Made by a program: the position numbers and the translations under genes. Below are positions 33,131-44,632 of a DNA stretch of 64,000 nt, in pieces (the stretch's first letter is position 1; each line of letters begins with the position of its first letter). The stretch is from NCBI RefSeq assembly GCF_932294415.1, contig NC_065545.1, forward strand, positions 22,739,357 through 22,803,356, written 5' to 3'. The notes under the pieces are model-generated. The model was not told the DNA's origin and did no database searches. It saw only the letters and a list, made by a program, of their open reading frames with translations. Source of the DNA: Quercus robur. Lineage: Eukaryota > Streptophyta > Magnoliopsida > Fagales > Fagaceae.

Positions 33131-35053
33131 AATTAAAGGGGGATGTAGTTGTATTGTGTTGTGCACGGATTTGGAATTGTAATGTAACAGTAATTTACCT
33201 TTTCAATTTTTGAGTAATTTCTTTCCTTACCCCAGTGAATGGCCTCCTTTAATTTTATGGTAAATTGGTTAAATTTTTTATTCAGTGGAATAGGGACCCA
33301 AAGTCTCTAGTAGACCCGTGGACCTTGATATGGTAGATAAGGTTGGTAGGATTGATCCTTTTTAAGTCTAATCCTCTTAATTTATTTATTTTTTGATTAG
33401 CTAATCCTCTTTATTTTGATGCAACTGGAAAGGGTTTCATGGTTCAGATTTCGTTTTTATGAGCTTGTGTTATGAATTTAAAGATACATGTGGTGCCATG
33501 TCATGATTGAGGGATTTAGGCTTAACAAAATTTATCCGGATGAGATGCTAGAGAGTGAGGAAGAGAGAACTCAATTGAGTAATTCTATTAGAATGCAATT
33601 AAGTTGATTGATTACACCATGCTCTCTATGTAATTTTAACATATTAAGGTAACAGGAGTTACAAACTTGATTGTAGTCTTTAGCTGCAACTTTCACTAAT
33701 AAATTAGGATAAAATGCAAAATTCATCTTTTAAGTTTCTCTAGAATATATTTTAGTTCTTTAACTTTGCTTTTGTTCATTTCACTCTTCAAAGTTTCAGA
33801 TCTATTCAATTAAGACATTTTTATTAAAAGTTTTTGAAAAACAAAATCTGGAAAATATTTTTCAATTATTAATTGATTTTTTTTATTTGAAAAATTTGAA
33901 GAAAATTTTTAAAAATTGAAAAATTAACTATAACATATAACAAAAGTTGGTGGAAAAGTTTTAATTGAACGAAAGCAAAATTAGAAGACTAAAATGAAAT
34001 TTGATAAAACATAGATGGTGAGTTTTGCATTTTAGCCAAAAAATTAATATAATTACATATTTTGAAAATTTAATTGTCAAATTACATTTTTTCATGTCCT
34101 TAACACGTACGTATGTCAAATTTTGTGTCAACCAGATGTTATTTACTATTCAATCCATAAACTTATTTATTATTGCATAATTTTAGACTACAAAACTTGA
34201 AATTTAAACATTTGATTGATAACATAGTTATTCATCTTTGATTTTTTGAAAATTTTGCAAGCATAAATAATATAAGAAGAAAATTTAATATAATAGTAAA
34301 TTTGTTAAAATTTATATCAAATAAAAATAATATTGAGTGAAGTTGTAGCCAAACTTTGTGTGAGGTGAAAATTATATATTTGCATTAGTATCACCATTAA
34401 TCATTCCGTCCATAATTCTTGATAACTATTAAAAAATAGATTTGTTTAATACTAAAAAACTATTAAAATCTCTTTTTAAAAATTGAAACACTCTTTAAGT
34501 TTTGTCAATTGTAACATTGGTCCTAGAAGTTTCTCTCACTTTTATTTATTTATTTAAATTTTTTATAATCATTTTGGTCCTATAAGTTTAAATTTTGTCA
34601 TTATTAACGGGCAGCTTTTTTAATAGAATGAAAGGACTAACAATAACAATAAATGTGAACTTACAATACCAAATAGTAATTGATCAAAGTGATGAGTTTG
34701 CATTGGTATCACCAGTAACACACAAATCACAAATTAAGGCAAACGTCCTTATGGTTTTTACACAGATGAAAAAAAAATTCAAAACGCAAATTGAAGAGTT
34801 GAGATTAATTTATGTAAAATAATTTTGGAATCAATGACTTAAAGAATGTCGTGAAAGTGATCCAAAAGCTAAACGTCATACTCAACTAGGTTGTCATTGA
34901 TATGCAAATTTCAACAAATTCAAAATAAATAATACATTATAAATAAAGATCTGATTAATGGGTGTTGTTAAGATATTTGTTAATAAATTATTTTAGAAAA
35001 ATTTTGAGACTACTTTTATGAGAAATTTAAAAAATTGTCAAAAAAATTAGTTG
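33131..35053. other. 3' flank of the NHL gene; no further gene seen
   Basis: The first 100 bases are the likely 3' leader, without an exact AATAAA. Beyond it the DNA is strongly AT-rich, with fragments of old repeats. Open stretches such as 34595-34822 lack any recognisable domain. Confidence 0.4.
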
Positions 35054-35058
35054 CTTTT

Positions 35059-36082
35059 TGTCGGGGACGTTTTAGCGACAATGACCCAAAATATGAGATT
35101 AGCCCAAATCTCTCATTGGGTTTTTTAGAAATGTTTTATTTGTGGAGAATCAAGCCCAAAATTCCAAATGTATAATGAATAAAGGCTAATGGTGCTATAA
35201 CAAGAGAGAAATCAAAACGCCATAACTAAAATACAAGAAAATGCAGAAAAAGTACATAGGTCTGAAACTTCGACTCAAAGTCAGCAAGAAGAGGATATTG
35301 AGAGAGGTCGTGAGGAAGAGAGGAAAGGTTTCCTTGTACCCATATTTCCATCACTAAGTTTCAGAATTGTGAGAATATCTCCTGGCTGAGTGGGCTTTTG
35401 TTCTAAAATTTCAACTCTGTGGGTAAAACGTGGTTTATTGGTTTTTTAGCTGAAGAGAGATTCTTGTATTGAGCTTGGGGTGTTGCTCCAAGAGTAAAAC
35501 GTGACTGGTTTTTAGGCTAAAAGATGAGGCTATGAACCTCCAAGGTGCTAAGTTGATGTTTGGTTTAGATTTGTTTTAGTTGGGTAAAAGAGTTAGCTTG
35601 CATTATGAATAATTTGGGAAAGATTTGACTAAGCACCCATTGGCTCCTCATTTATAGTTGTTTTAGACTCTTGGGAGGCTCACCTAAGTGAGGGCTAGCA
35701 ATTGGAGTTGGCCAATGAGAGCTAATTATTTTTAAAGAAAAAAATGGGTTCAGGCAGAAATTTTGATTTATAGTCAACTAGAACATAAAAGCTCTTTTAG
35801 CGTGAAATTTTAGGTACAAGATCTCCTCCATGAGCCTGAGGTACTACTAGTGTCCCTTACTCACTTGGTAGCATACATGAGTTGGGCTCATGCAAAAAGT
35901 TCGAAAGAAACTGACTCATACCCTCCAAATCACATTTCCTTAATTTCCCCCAATAAGTCACATGGGCTTGGGTCATGCTTAAAAGAATAAAACATAATAT
36001 AATACATGAATTGAGCCCATGAGGAAGTCAAGCTTGGTTGAATTGAGCTTTCAGAAATGTGTCGCGAAAATGAGTATCAACA
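35059..36082 (-). mobile_element. Solo LTR (1024 bp)
   Basis: The ends are TGTCGGGGACG and AGTATCAACA, with the perfect duplication CTTTT at 35054-35058 and 36083-36087. A TATA-like ctataaatgaggagcc occurs on the minus strand near 35650-35665, which suggests minus orientation, though this is not certain. No internal region is present. It looks gypsy-like and differs from the other LTR families in the window. Confidence 0.85.
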
Positions 36083-36087
36083 CTTTT

Positions 36088-36511
36088 TTTCCCCATAAAA
36101 ATTCTAAAAATATTTTCTAAACAACTACCGCATCCATTAATAGAATCCTATAAATATAAATCAAAATTTAAAAGTTTAGCCTCCCTTTTTGCTCCAAATA
36201 TGCTACAATGACATAACAAATTGTTTAATTAGAGGTAGGTAATATGTAATTATCCATTAGTGTAATTTCAACAGGAGGTGGATCCGGGGCATACAAGTAT
36301 ATATTATTGGAAAATTTTAAAATATTAGGGATTAAATTGACAAAATCAATAATTTATAAGCAAAATCAATAGTTTATAGACAAAATTAAACTTTGTTAAG
36401 TGACTAGGGGACTAAAATAATATTTTTGATGGGTAGATAGTGGGGGAAGAAGAGGTAAGGTCCAAACTCCTACATGAGGCATTAAAAAAGATGTCACTAT
36501 CATTGAGCTAT
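36088..36511. other. No gene seen
   Basis: AT-rich DNA between the solo LTR and the 3' tail of the LINE. The phrase aaaatcaatagtttata is repeated locally near 36340-36380. Confidence 0.35.
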
Positions 36512-36592
36512 CACTTTCTTTTTTTCTTTCTTTTTATTTTTATTTTATTAGAAAGAACACTGTAATTGTTATTAAGTAGGAATGACTAACTC

Positions 36593-37254
36593 TAGGGATG
36601 GCAATTTTTCCCCGTCCCGCTTAACCCGCCCCTCCTCGTTTCTCCCCGCGCGGCTTTTCCCCACCCCGCAAAGGTGGTGGGGCAGGGATGGGGCAAGATT
36701 TTAGCCCCGCATCACGGGCGGGGCGAGGATGGGTTTAAACTTTTTAGACCCACCCCGCTTTGCCCCTCCCCGTCCCCGCTCCGCCCCGCATTGCTAAGGG
36801 TTATAATTGTAAATTTTTTAGATCTTAAATAACCATATCAATATTAGCTTATTTTATTCTACCCAATGTGGTTCTTTGCCTTTATTTTGTTATGTGTTAT
36901 ACTATGAGATTTTTTTATTTTATTTTATATGATTGTCTTGTTAAACACTTGGATATATTATTCAATTTTTTCTAAAAATTGATTTGATTTGATTGGATAA
37001 ATTTAGTTGTAATTTTAAGTATATTTTTATTAATGAAATAGGTTTCATTAAAAAAATTGTACCAGTTGTAGAGCAAATTAACAAAAAGTAGAGTTTTACG
37101 AGGTGGGGCAGGGCTTCGCGGGGCCCCAAGGGGCGGGGATGGGGTGAGAAAGTTTTCCCCGTCATGCGGGGCGGGGATGGGGCAAGACAAAATCATACGG
37201 GGCGGGGACGAAGACCCCATCCGTCGGCCCCGCCCTGCCCCATTGCCATCCCTA
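36593..37254. mobile_element. hAT-type non-autonomous element 1 (662 bp)
   Basis: The ends are the inverted repeat TAGGGATGGCAAT / ATTGCCATCCCTA, followed inwards by long GC-rich arms (ccccgtcccgc, ggggcgggg) around an AT-rich centre. The 8-bp flanks are ACTAACTC and GCTGACTC, six of eight identical, fitting an aged hAT duplication. It sits in the 3' leader of the LINE and has no transposase. Confidence 0.8.
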
Positions 37255-37270
37255 GCTGACTCTGCCAAAA

Positions 37271-37738
37271 TTACAGTAGAAAGGTGTGGAGGAATATCTT
37301 CAATCCACACAGCAAACTCGCTACATATCTAGCATGTCTAGTAATGTTATGTGTGACACTATTACCCTGCCTCCTGATATGGCTAAACTCCACTATTGCA
37401 AACTGATTTACAAGTAGTTTGGCATCCTCAATCAGATTACCAAACTCAGACATCGATGGAACATTACTCTGAATAGCTTTAATTGTTGTCTTCGAGTCTC
37501 CCTCTAAAACAATGGATGAAAGACCTATATCAAGAGCAAATCTGAGTGCCTTAGTTGCTGCAATGATTTCAAATGCACTTGGTGAGTACGGCAGCAGATA
37601 CAAGTCGGACATGGAGGCAACAACGAGCCCTTTGTCATCTTGGATAACCACTCCAGCACCTGCAGAATTATTCTCCCTAAACACCAATCCATCGAAGTTC
37701 ACTTTGATCATAGGCCAAGGAGGAGGTTTCCAAACCAT
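37271..37738 (-). pseudogene. RNase H domain of LINE 1
   Basis: Reads KPPPWPMIKVNFDGLVFREN, GAGVVIQDDKGLVVA, SAFEIIAATKALRFALD, IVLEGDSKTTIKAI and FSHIRRQGNSVTH. The acidic residues D (NFDG), E (FEII) and D (EGDS) of the type I RNase H site are present. In plant LINEs this domain closes ORF2 and removes RNA from the hybrid. It is open from its first Met to the stop at 37271, but the upstream parts are broken. Confidence 0.88.
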
Positions 37739-37828
37739 ATGATGAGGAACTTGGCTGCTCGAGTCTGGTGGTTTTGGAGGAGTAGATCAGACAAAAGAGG
37801 ATTGCAATGTCTGAACCTCTAGGAGTAC

Positions 37829-38638
37829 CTATTGAATCAGGAAGGGCTTGGACCTAGTTCGCAACAAGTTTATGCGAGACCACACCATCCACACTGTCGT
37901 TGAAAACTCTAAATTTAAGCCTTTCTCAATGATGAATTTTGTTAAGTCTTTGAGGCTTTGAAAAACCATGCGAGAGCGGAATTGCCCACAAGTATCATGA
38001 TTCCAAATCGGTGATAACTGGGAACAAGACCAAAGAGCAGGAACCATATCTTCATTAGCATTTTTGTAGTGATCACAGCTATCATCGTTAATTATCATTC
38101 GTCACTTTAGATTGCACTTTGTTGGGAAAAAGTTTTTCACTGCTCTTCACAGGAAGTTCTGGATTTTGGGTTGAACTACCAAGCCCCAGATTTTCTTCCA
38201 TAAGACATTCTCCTCGGATTGGTATGCCTGGTCATCAATGCTTTGAGATTTATAAAGAAACTTGTATCCAGATTTAACAGTATACAATCCTGAGGGAGTA
38301 AAAGGCCAAAAGAGTTTATCTTTAATCAGGTTAGAGCTCAAAGGGATGGATTCGATTAAGGAAATATCTCGTGGAAGAAAACAGGCCCGCAACAAATTAG
38401 AATCCCATTGATTAGTGATAGGATTAATCAGAGAACTTACTTGAGCATCTTCCATCTCGGGTAAGATTGGAGAGGATATAAGTGGTAGGAATTCTGAGGG
38501 CAACCAAGGGTCATACTAGACCCGGATGCTAGTGCCAGTGCCCACTCTTCATCTCATCCCTTCTCTAAGCACTTCTTTGCCTTTTAAAATACTATTCCAA
38601 GTGTAAGAGCCTGATTGGGAATCAACTGCCTCCATGAT
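37829..38638 (-). pseudogene. zf-RVT region of LINE 1
   Basis: Reads in pieces: PSEFLPLISSPILPE, GLYTVKSGYKFLY, VLWKKIWGLVVQPKIQNF (38503-38147), then INDDSCDHYKNANEDMVPAL and LWSCSQLSPIW (38098-37829). This is the reverse-transcriptase zinc-binding region found in plant LINEs between reverse transcriptase and RNase H. A frameshift near 38100-38150 and the hAT element at its left border (38639) break it. Confidence 0.85.
38631..38638. repeat. 8-bp target duplication TCCATGAT of hAT-type element 2
   Basis: TCCATGAT occurs exactly at 38631-38638 and again at 39867-39874, on both sides of the inverted-repeat element. Eight bases is the hAT signature. Confidence 0.92.
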
Positions 38639-39866
38639 TAGACATGGCAAAACGGGCGGGTCGGGTCGGGTTCGGGTCGGGTCAATCGGGTCACTGGTCA
38701 AACGGGTCACGGGTCAAAAACGGGTCATTTTAAGCGGGTTGAAATCGGGTTCGGGTCAATCGGGTTGCGGGTCGGGTCGGGTTGGGTCGGGTTGACCCGT
38801 ATTTTTCATATGAAATTTTTTATTTTTTATTTTTTTTTATTTTTTATTTTTTTTATAAAGAAAACAATATGTATTTGCCATTTGGATAGTTATGCAACAT
38901 CTTACTTGATGTAAAATGCATTATTTTGCATTCACTACTTATATCAAGAATAAACTCAATTAAACTTATTAATATTTATTCAATAATTTTAAAATTATAC
39001 AAATCCTAACATTGCTATCTAAAACAAAACAATACAAAGATAAGTAAAACAAATATACAAGTTTTATTTTTACACAATATCAACATTCCAAAAAAAAAAA
39101 AAAATTACAAATGACTTATTGGATAACTCATTTGATAAAGAATAAAAACATATAAGAAAGTTACAATTTTAAAAATTAATTTTATAATCTATTATCAATT
39201 GTGATTGACACTCTATTTCAATTTAAGATATACATTAAAGTTTGATTGCTTACTTATTTATACCTAGTCTCTTTTATGAAGATCATATCATTGTTAAGCA
39301 GCACACACTTTAAGAAATATCATAATTTATTTTGAAAAGCCGTTTATTTTGAACATAAATTGTTAAAAAATAGATCTAAGCATTCATAATTTATGCTAAT
39401 TTGATACTTTGGCTTTACTATTTTCACACTCGTGAATGTGTCTCATACATATCTACAATTTTAAATTTGTTTTTAACTTTACTGTAACCAGATTATCTTG
39501 GCATGTACTTTGCTATTTGATATCTAAAAATATTTACTCATTACAGAATGCTCAACCATTTATTTTTCAATTAATTTGCATGCAGTTATGTAAATGTATC
39601 AATTATTTCCTTAAAACTCACAATAAACAATTAAACCAATATTGTCTTAATTTCACTATTTTTTTTACCAAAAAAAAAAAGTTTTAAAAAAATGGTTCGG
39701 GTTCAGGTCGGGTCGCGGGTCGGGTCGGGTTGACCCACACAAAACACGGGTCGGGTCACGGGTCAACCCGTTTTTGCTTCGGGTCAAAAAAATCGGGTTC
39801 GGGTCGGGTATTTTTCGGGTCGGGTCGGGTCGGGTCAGAAAATTCTGACCCGTTTTGCCATGTCTA
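38639..39866. mobile_element. hAT-type non-autonomous element 2 (1228 bp) with GGGTC-repeat arms
   Basis: The inverted ends are TAGACATGGCAAAACGGG and CCCGTTTTGCCATGTCTA. Inside them, long arms are made of repeated cgggtcgggtt units. The centre is AT-rich and non-coding. The perfect 8-bp duplication TCCATGAT shows that it inserted into LINE 1, between reverse transcriptase and the zinc region. The arms could form a large hairpin. Confidence 0.92.
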
Positions 39867-41302
39867 TCCATGATTGAGCAATTGGAGAATAACTTGGTTT
39901 TAAAGATTCTATAGAAAAGAGAGCTTTTGTTTTGGAGTAATCTCCAAACTTGCCTGGCTAGAAGAGCATTGTTGCAAAGCTCCTCCCGTCTAACCCAATG
40001 GATTTTCCTCTTATCACCTCGTTGTCCCCACCAAAATTTGTGAATAAGACCCTCAATCTCGTTGCACAAACCAACAGGAAGCTTGAAGCAGTTCATAGTA
40101 TATGTAAGTATTGCTTGGACCACTGCCTTAATAAGGATTTCTCTACCTGCTTGGGAGAGGAGTTTTTCTTCCCAACCTTGAAATTTCCTCCTAACACGCT
40201 CCCTTATGTAATTAAAGCTGGCTTTTTTATTTCTTCCAACTAGAGAAGGAAGGCCCAAATATTTCTCGTAATTTCGAATTATCACCACTCCCAATGTATT
40301 TTTGATCAATTGTCTCCACTCTTCATCAGTGCATTTGCTAAAGAACACAATGGTTTTGCCCTTATTTATTTGTTGGCTTGAGCCCAACTCATAAACCTGT
40401 AACACATCTAGCACTTTTTGGCACTCTTCAGAGTTAGACCTGCAAAACAGCAAGCTATCATCTGTAAATAAGAGATGGGTTAGTGAAGGACTCCTTTTGC
40501 TCAGAGAGAAACCATGAATATCTCCATTCATTGCTGATTGGATGAGTAGACCATGGAGGCCTTCAGTACATAATAGAAACAAGAATGGTGAAAGGGGGTC
40601 ACCTTGCCTGATACCCCTTGTTGGCTTTATAAAACCAATAGGTTTGCCATTAATGAGAATAAAGTAGGAAACAGTGGGCACACATAGCATCATAAGAGTG
40701 ATCCAACGCTCATCAAATCCCAATTTTCTCATGATAGCTTCAAGGAAAGACCACTCTACACTGTCATATGCCTTGCTTATGTCAAGCTTAAAGGCTATGA
40801 ATCCACCTTTGACAGAGTTATGATTTTGCATGCTATGTAGTGATTCAAAGGCAATAAGAATATTATCAAATATGAGTCTCTATTTTGTAAAAGCACTTTG
40901 GTGCTTTGTGATAATATGAGGAAGGATTTTTTTTTTCCTTTTTCCTAGTCTATTAGCCAACACCTTCTAAAAAATTTTGTACAACACATTACATAGGCTT
41001 ATTGGGAAAAATTCTAAAACCAATTCTGGATTTTTAACTTTAGGAGTCAAAGTTATTAAAGTGTGATTGAGGTGGTCATGGAGAAAGGCAAAATTAAGAA
41101 AAAATAGGACAACTGTAGTGATATCCTTACCAACCAGATTCCAATAGTGTTGGTAGAACAGTAATGGCATGCCATCCGGGCCTAGTGCTTTTAATGGAGC
41201 CATCTGATTGATGGCCATCTGAACTTCATCTTCCGAAAACTCCTCCAATAACTGTCTATTCATATCATCGATTACAAGACATTGGATTGCATCCCAGGCC
41301 AA
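39867..41302 (-). pseudogene. Reverse transcriptase of LINE 1
   Basis: From 41302: LLEEFSEDEVQMAINQM, APLKALGPDGMP and LFYQHYWNLVG. After a frameshift and poly(A/T) run near 40850-40980 it continues: GGFIAFKLDISKAYDSVEW, TRGIRQGDPLSPFLFLLCTE and HLLFTDDSLLF. The last holds the two catalytic aspartates; plant LINEs usually have FADD. Then come the thumb region (KYLGLPSLVGRNKK, GWEEKLLSQAGREILIKAV) and KFWWGQRGDKRKIHW. The frame runs out of the LINE into the hAT arm, which adds Arg/Pro/Asp-rich nonsense. It would copy LINE RNA at the nicked target. Dead because of frameshifts and the insertion. Confidence 0.9.
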
Positions 41303-41839
41303 TTCGGGTTGACATGAATTAGTTTAGGAAAATAGGTTGCTATAGAACTCCAGAATCACCCTAGCAACCATTTTCAGATTCGTAGACCACTGACCCAAAG
41401 GGTCTCTTATTCCTTCTACCTTGTTCCTTTGATGCCGTTGGGTGGCTCTACTATAAAAGTACTTTGAGTTTTTATCTCCATGGGTAGCCCATAGTGCCCG
41501 AGATTGCTAAAACCACATTCTTGTTTCCTTATCAAGCAAATCATTCACTTTACATTGAAACATTCTGAATTTGAAATTAGCTCAGGAGATAAGTGCCTTT
41601 AATTTTGCCTATGCTAGTAGTTTACGATTCTGTTGAAGCTCCCTTTAAATGCTACCAAAGTTCTTGCAGCTCCACTGTTTTAAAGCCTTCCTATAGTCCT
41701 TAATCTTTGTAACAATACCCTCAGCAGTATTAGAACTCCTCTGCTTACCCCACTCAGATTTGACAACCTCAGAGGATCCTTTTTCGGTCAACCACATCTC
41801 TTCAAAATGGAAAGGTTTTCTTGAGTTGATAGTTACCTA

Positions 41840-42636
41840 TCCTTTAGGTAAAATCCACAAAGGTGAATGATCCGATGTGCTGCTATTGAGATGATGAACT
41901 GAAGTGCCTCCAAATTGAATTAACCATTCATTATTTGCCAAACTTTGATCCAATCTCTCCCAAATTTATTGGCCATCACTAAAGAATTGTTTCCATGTGA
42001 ATGATAAACCCTTAAAGCCCAAATCCAAGAAGTCACACTCGTCGATGGCTTCTCTAAATAATTGCATTTGTGCATGACTTTGGTTGCTGCCCCCCTCTTT
42101 TTCTGAACTTCTCAATATCTCATTAAAATCACTGGAGCACAACCAAGGTAGGCAGAGTTGGTTGTTGAGTTGTTTAAGTAAATCCCAGGATTCATATCTT
42201 TTATGAGTGTTTGGTTCGCCATAGAAACAAGTGAACTGCCAAGCATTCTCACTACCCATCCCTACAATGCAATCAATGTGATTCTTGGAGGATGTTTCAA
42301 TTGACAATTTAATTGAATTCTTCCAAAATAGCACCAGCCCCTCACCTCTGTGAATCTGGTGAACTATGAACATGTTATCAAATTGGAGATCGCGCTTTTT
42401 TTTTTTACCCTTGCTTCATTCGCCCATGTCTCAGCAATGAACATGACGGAGGGATCTTTTGCCTGGGTAAAATCACCGAGCTCCTTCTCTATTGCTAGGT
42501 TCTTAAGCCCACGACAGTTCCATACTAAAGACTCATGGCTCGTGGTAGGGCTGCTCAGCAACCTCCACCAATGATTTGATGTGCCTTGACCACCTCGAAG
42601 AGTCTGTATATATTTACTTGGAAATTTGGGTAGCAT
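41840..42636 (-). pseudogene. AP-type endonuclease of LINE 1
   Basis: Reads SLVWNCRGLKNLAIEKELGD, VMFIAETWANEARV, then after a frameshift near 42364 GEGLVLFWKNSIKLSI, WQFTCFYGEPN, LPWLCSSDFNEIL and FLDLGFKGLSFTW, followed by a final TSDHSPLW block near 41860. WNCRG, AETW, SDFNE (usually GDFNE) and SDH are the conserved metal and catalytic positions of the LINE endonuclease, which nicks target DNA. The stretch 41302-41840 is the linker to reverse transcriptase. Confidence 0.88.
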
Positions 42637-44062
42637 GTCAGAACTGTTATTAGCTTTTTTCTTCCCTTCTCATTCACTTTGACTCACTGCTGTATATGTC
42701 CAATAGAAAAAAAATAAAATAAAATAAAATAAAATTTCCATACCCATGAAAATAATACCCACATAGAATTTCCATATCCATGAAAGTAAGGCCTACATGT
42801 ACCAACAAAATTTCCATACACATCAAATTCTCATGATTTCATACCCATAAAAATCAAGTCAAAATTCATCCAACAATACCACAAGCTACATACAATGCAA
42901 AGCTTCATACACCATCAACATTGTCTAAATTTCATAATACCAAACAACTCAACAATTCAAAAATGCCCCAAAGCAAAGAAAACAACATGACCGCACAGTG
43001 ATTTCAAACCAAATCATACAATGTCCAAAATTCCCACAAAAACAAACAACAAAAAAATGACAATGTCCCACCATAAAGTTCTCAACAAAACAGGCAACCA
43101 ACAAATTTACCAACAAAGAAGCAAAAAATGAGCTCACCTTGAAATCCTTTTTGGATGAGTGTGGAGCATGGGTTTTATGGCCTTGTAGGAGCCCCTCTTC
43201 CTCATTTCATTTTAGGGATGGATGATATTTCTTCCCATTGAAAGTAAGAAAGTTGGTCCATGAGGAGATGCCATAAAAGTGCAAAGATGGAAGTTTGAAA
43301 ATGGGTTTCAAAAAAAAAAAAAAAAAGATTTTGCAAAGATGATCAAGAATTCAAGGATCTGAAAAGATATTTTGAGAGATGGAAGAAATCAAGTTTGGAA
43401 GCCTAGAGAAGTAATTTTCTAAGCAAGATATGGTGTGGAAATGAAGAAAATGCAAAAGGAAGAAGCTTGTGAATAGTGACAATGGAGCAAGAAGAGAGAG
43501 TAAAAAAAAAAAGAAGAAGAGGAAAACATAAAGAAAGGGGGCCAAAAATCCCCCCCCCCCCCCCCCCAAAAAATAAAACCCCAAATGCGTTGCTGAGTTA
43601 AATCATGTTTGACTCAGTCAACTCACCAATTTTTTTTTTTTTTAATAATGATGAAATTAAATGATGAAGGGATGATAAAATAAATAAATGAATGACAAAA
43701 GAAAAAAAAAACTTTTCAAAGATTTCCCCAAAAATAAAATAGATGGTATCAATTTCAAGAAAATTTCAATCTTTGAAGGAAGAAAGAAAAATTCTCAAGG
43801 AAGTCCAAGAATAGAGGGTTTTATTTTTCAAAAGAGAATTTCAAATTTCAAAATAAAAATGATGAAAAGAAAGTTTTTCAAAGGACCCCAAAAATTAATG
43901 GTTTTTCCTTTTGTAGAAGAAATTCAAGTCTTAAAGCAAAATAAAAAGGGGGAAAAGGAAGAAGAGGAAAATTGCACATCTTAAATGGTGGAGCGATAAA
44001 GCACCAATCACTTCAATTCTAATTCGAGACTTTAGTCTTTTACAAGCAAAGCCCAGAATTTC
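42637..44062. other. No gene recognised; A-rich DNA
   Basis: The right end may include the LINE 5' leader. From about 42700 the sequence is A-rich with local repeats (aaaataaaataaaa, ttccatacccatgaaaat) and C and A homopolymers near 43550 and 43310. The plus-strand Lys/Phe-rich open stretch at 43688-43984 is low complexity. Confidence 0.4.
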
Positions 44063-44370
44063 AGATTGAGATAGAGAAACCTCTCAGTCACCTCAGATTT
44101 AGACCGAGATAAAGAAACCTCTTAGTTGCCTCAAACTCAAACCAAGATAGAGATAGCTCTCAGTCACCATAAATTCAGACCGAGATAGAGAAACCTCTCA
44201 GTCACCTCAAATTCAAATCAAGATAGAGAAACCTCTCAGTCACCTTAGATTCAGATCGAGATAGAGAAAGCTCTCAGTCACCCCAGATTCAGACTGAGAT
44301 AGAGATAGCTCTCAGTCGCCTCAAATCTTTAGATTGAGCTGGATATAGTTCTCAGTTAGCATTTCAAATC
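44063..44370. repeat. Tandem array of a 38-bp unit, about eight copies
   Basis: The unit agaccgagatagagaaacct followed by ctcagtcacctcagattc recurs every 38 bases (starts at 44063, 44101, 44139 and so on) with moderate divergence. It lies about 260 bases before a long LTR-like sequence, where 3' untranslated tandem repeats of Tat/Ogre elements are known to occur. Confidence 0.85.
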
Positions 44371-44632
44371 AAGCGAATGTAGTTCTCGATTTCCTCATCA
44401 GCATTCATGATTCGATTTAGGTTCATCAATTATCAAGAAGATCAAGTATTCACAGTTATCATTTTTTTTTTTTTTTTAATAACAAAACACTAGTTCTATG
44501 TCCTAAGGTTTTAGGTTCTAGGGCTAGGAAATCTTTGAAAAGCAACCTCGATTAAATCATGGTCACTAAAATCAATGTTTTTGTTTTACGTTGTCATTCA
44601 CTTTGCAAGCTCTATCAATGAGGGGCATTCTA

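Larger units (their letters stand above)
36512..42636 (-). mobile_element. L1-type LINE (non-LTR retrotransposon) 1, decayed, with two nested elements
   Basis: On the minus strand the order is endonuclease (42636 to about 41840), reverse transcriptase (41302-39867), zf-RVT region (38638-37829) and RNase H (37738-37271). This is the standard plant L1-type ORF2. An ORF1 (gag-like) is not visible. The A-rich 3' tail on the minus strand (AATAAAATAAAAATAAAAAG, near 36512-36550) marks the end. Two hAT-type elements interrupt it at 36593-37254 and 38639-39866. Frameshifts and stops are numerous. The LINE at 61212-64000 is a close relative on the same strand. Confidence 0.88.

Noticed and set aside
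38639..39866. GGGTC repeats as interstitial telomere sequence
   Set aside because: The unit is not the plant telomere repeat TTTAGGG, and the segment is bounded by inverted ends and an 8-bp duplication.
43688..43984. Lys/Phe-rich plus-strand ORF of 98 residues
   Set aside because: Low-complexity A-rich DNA with internal repeats; no start context or homology recognised.
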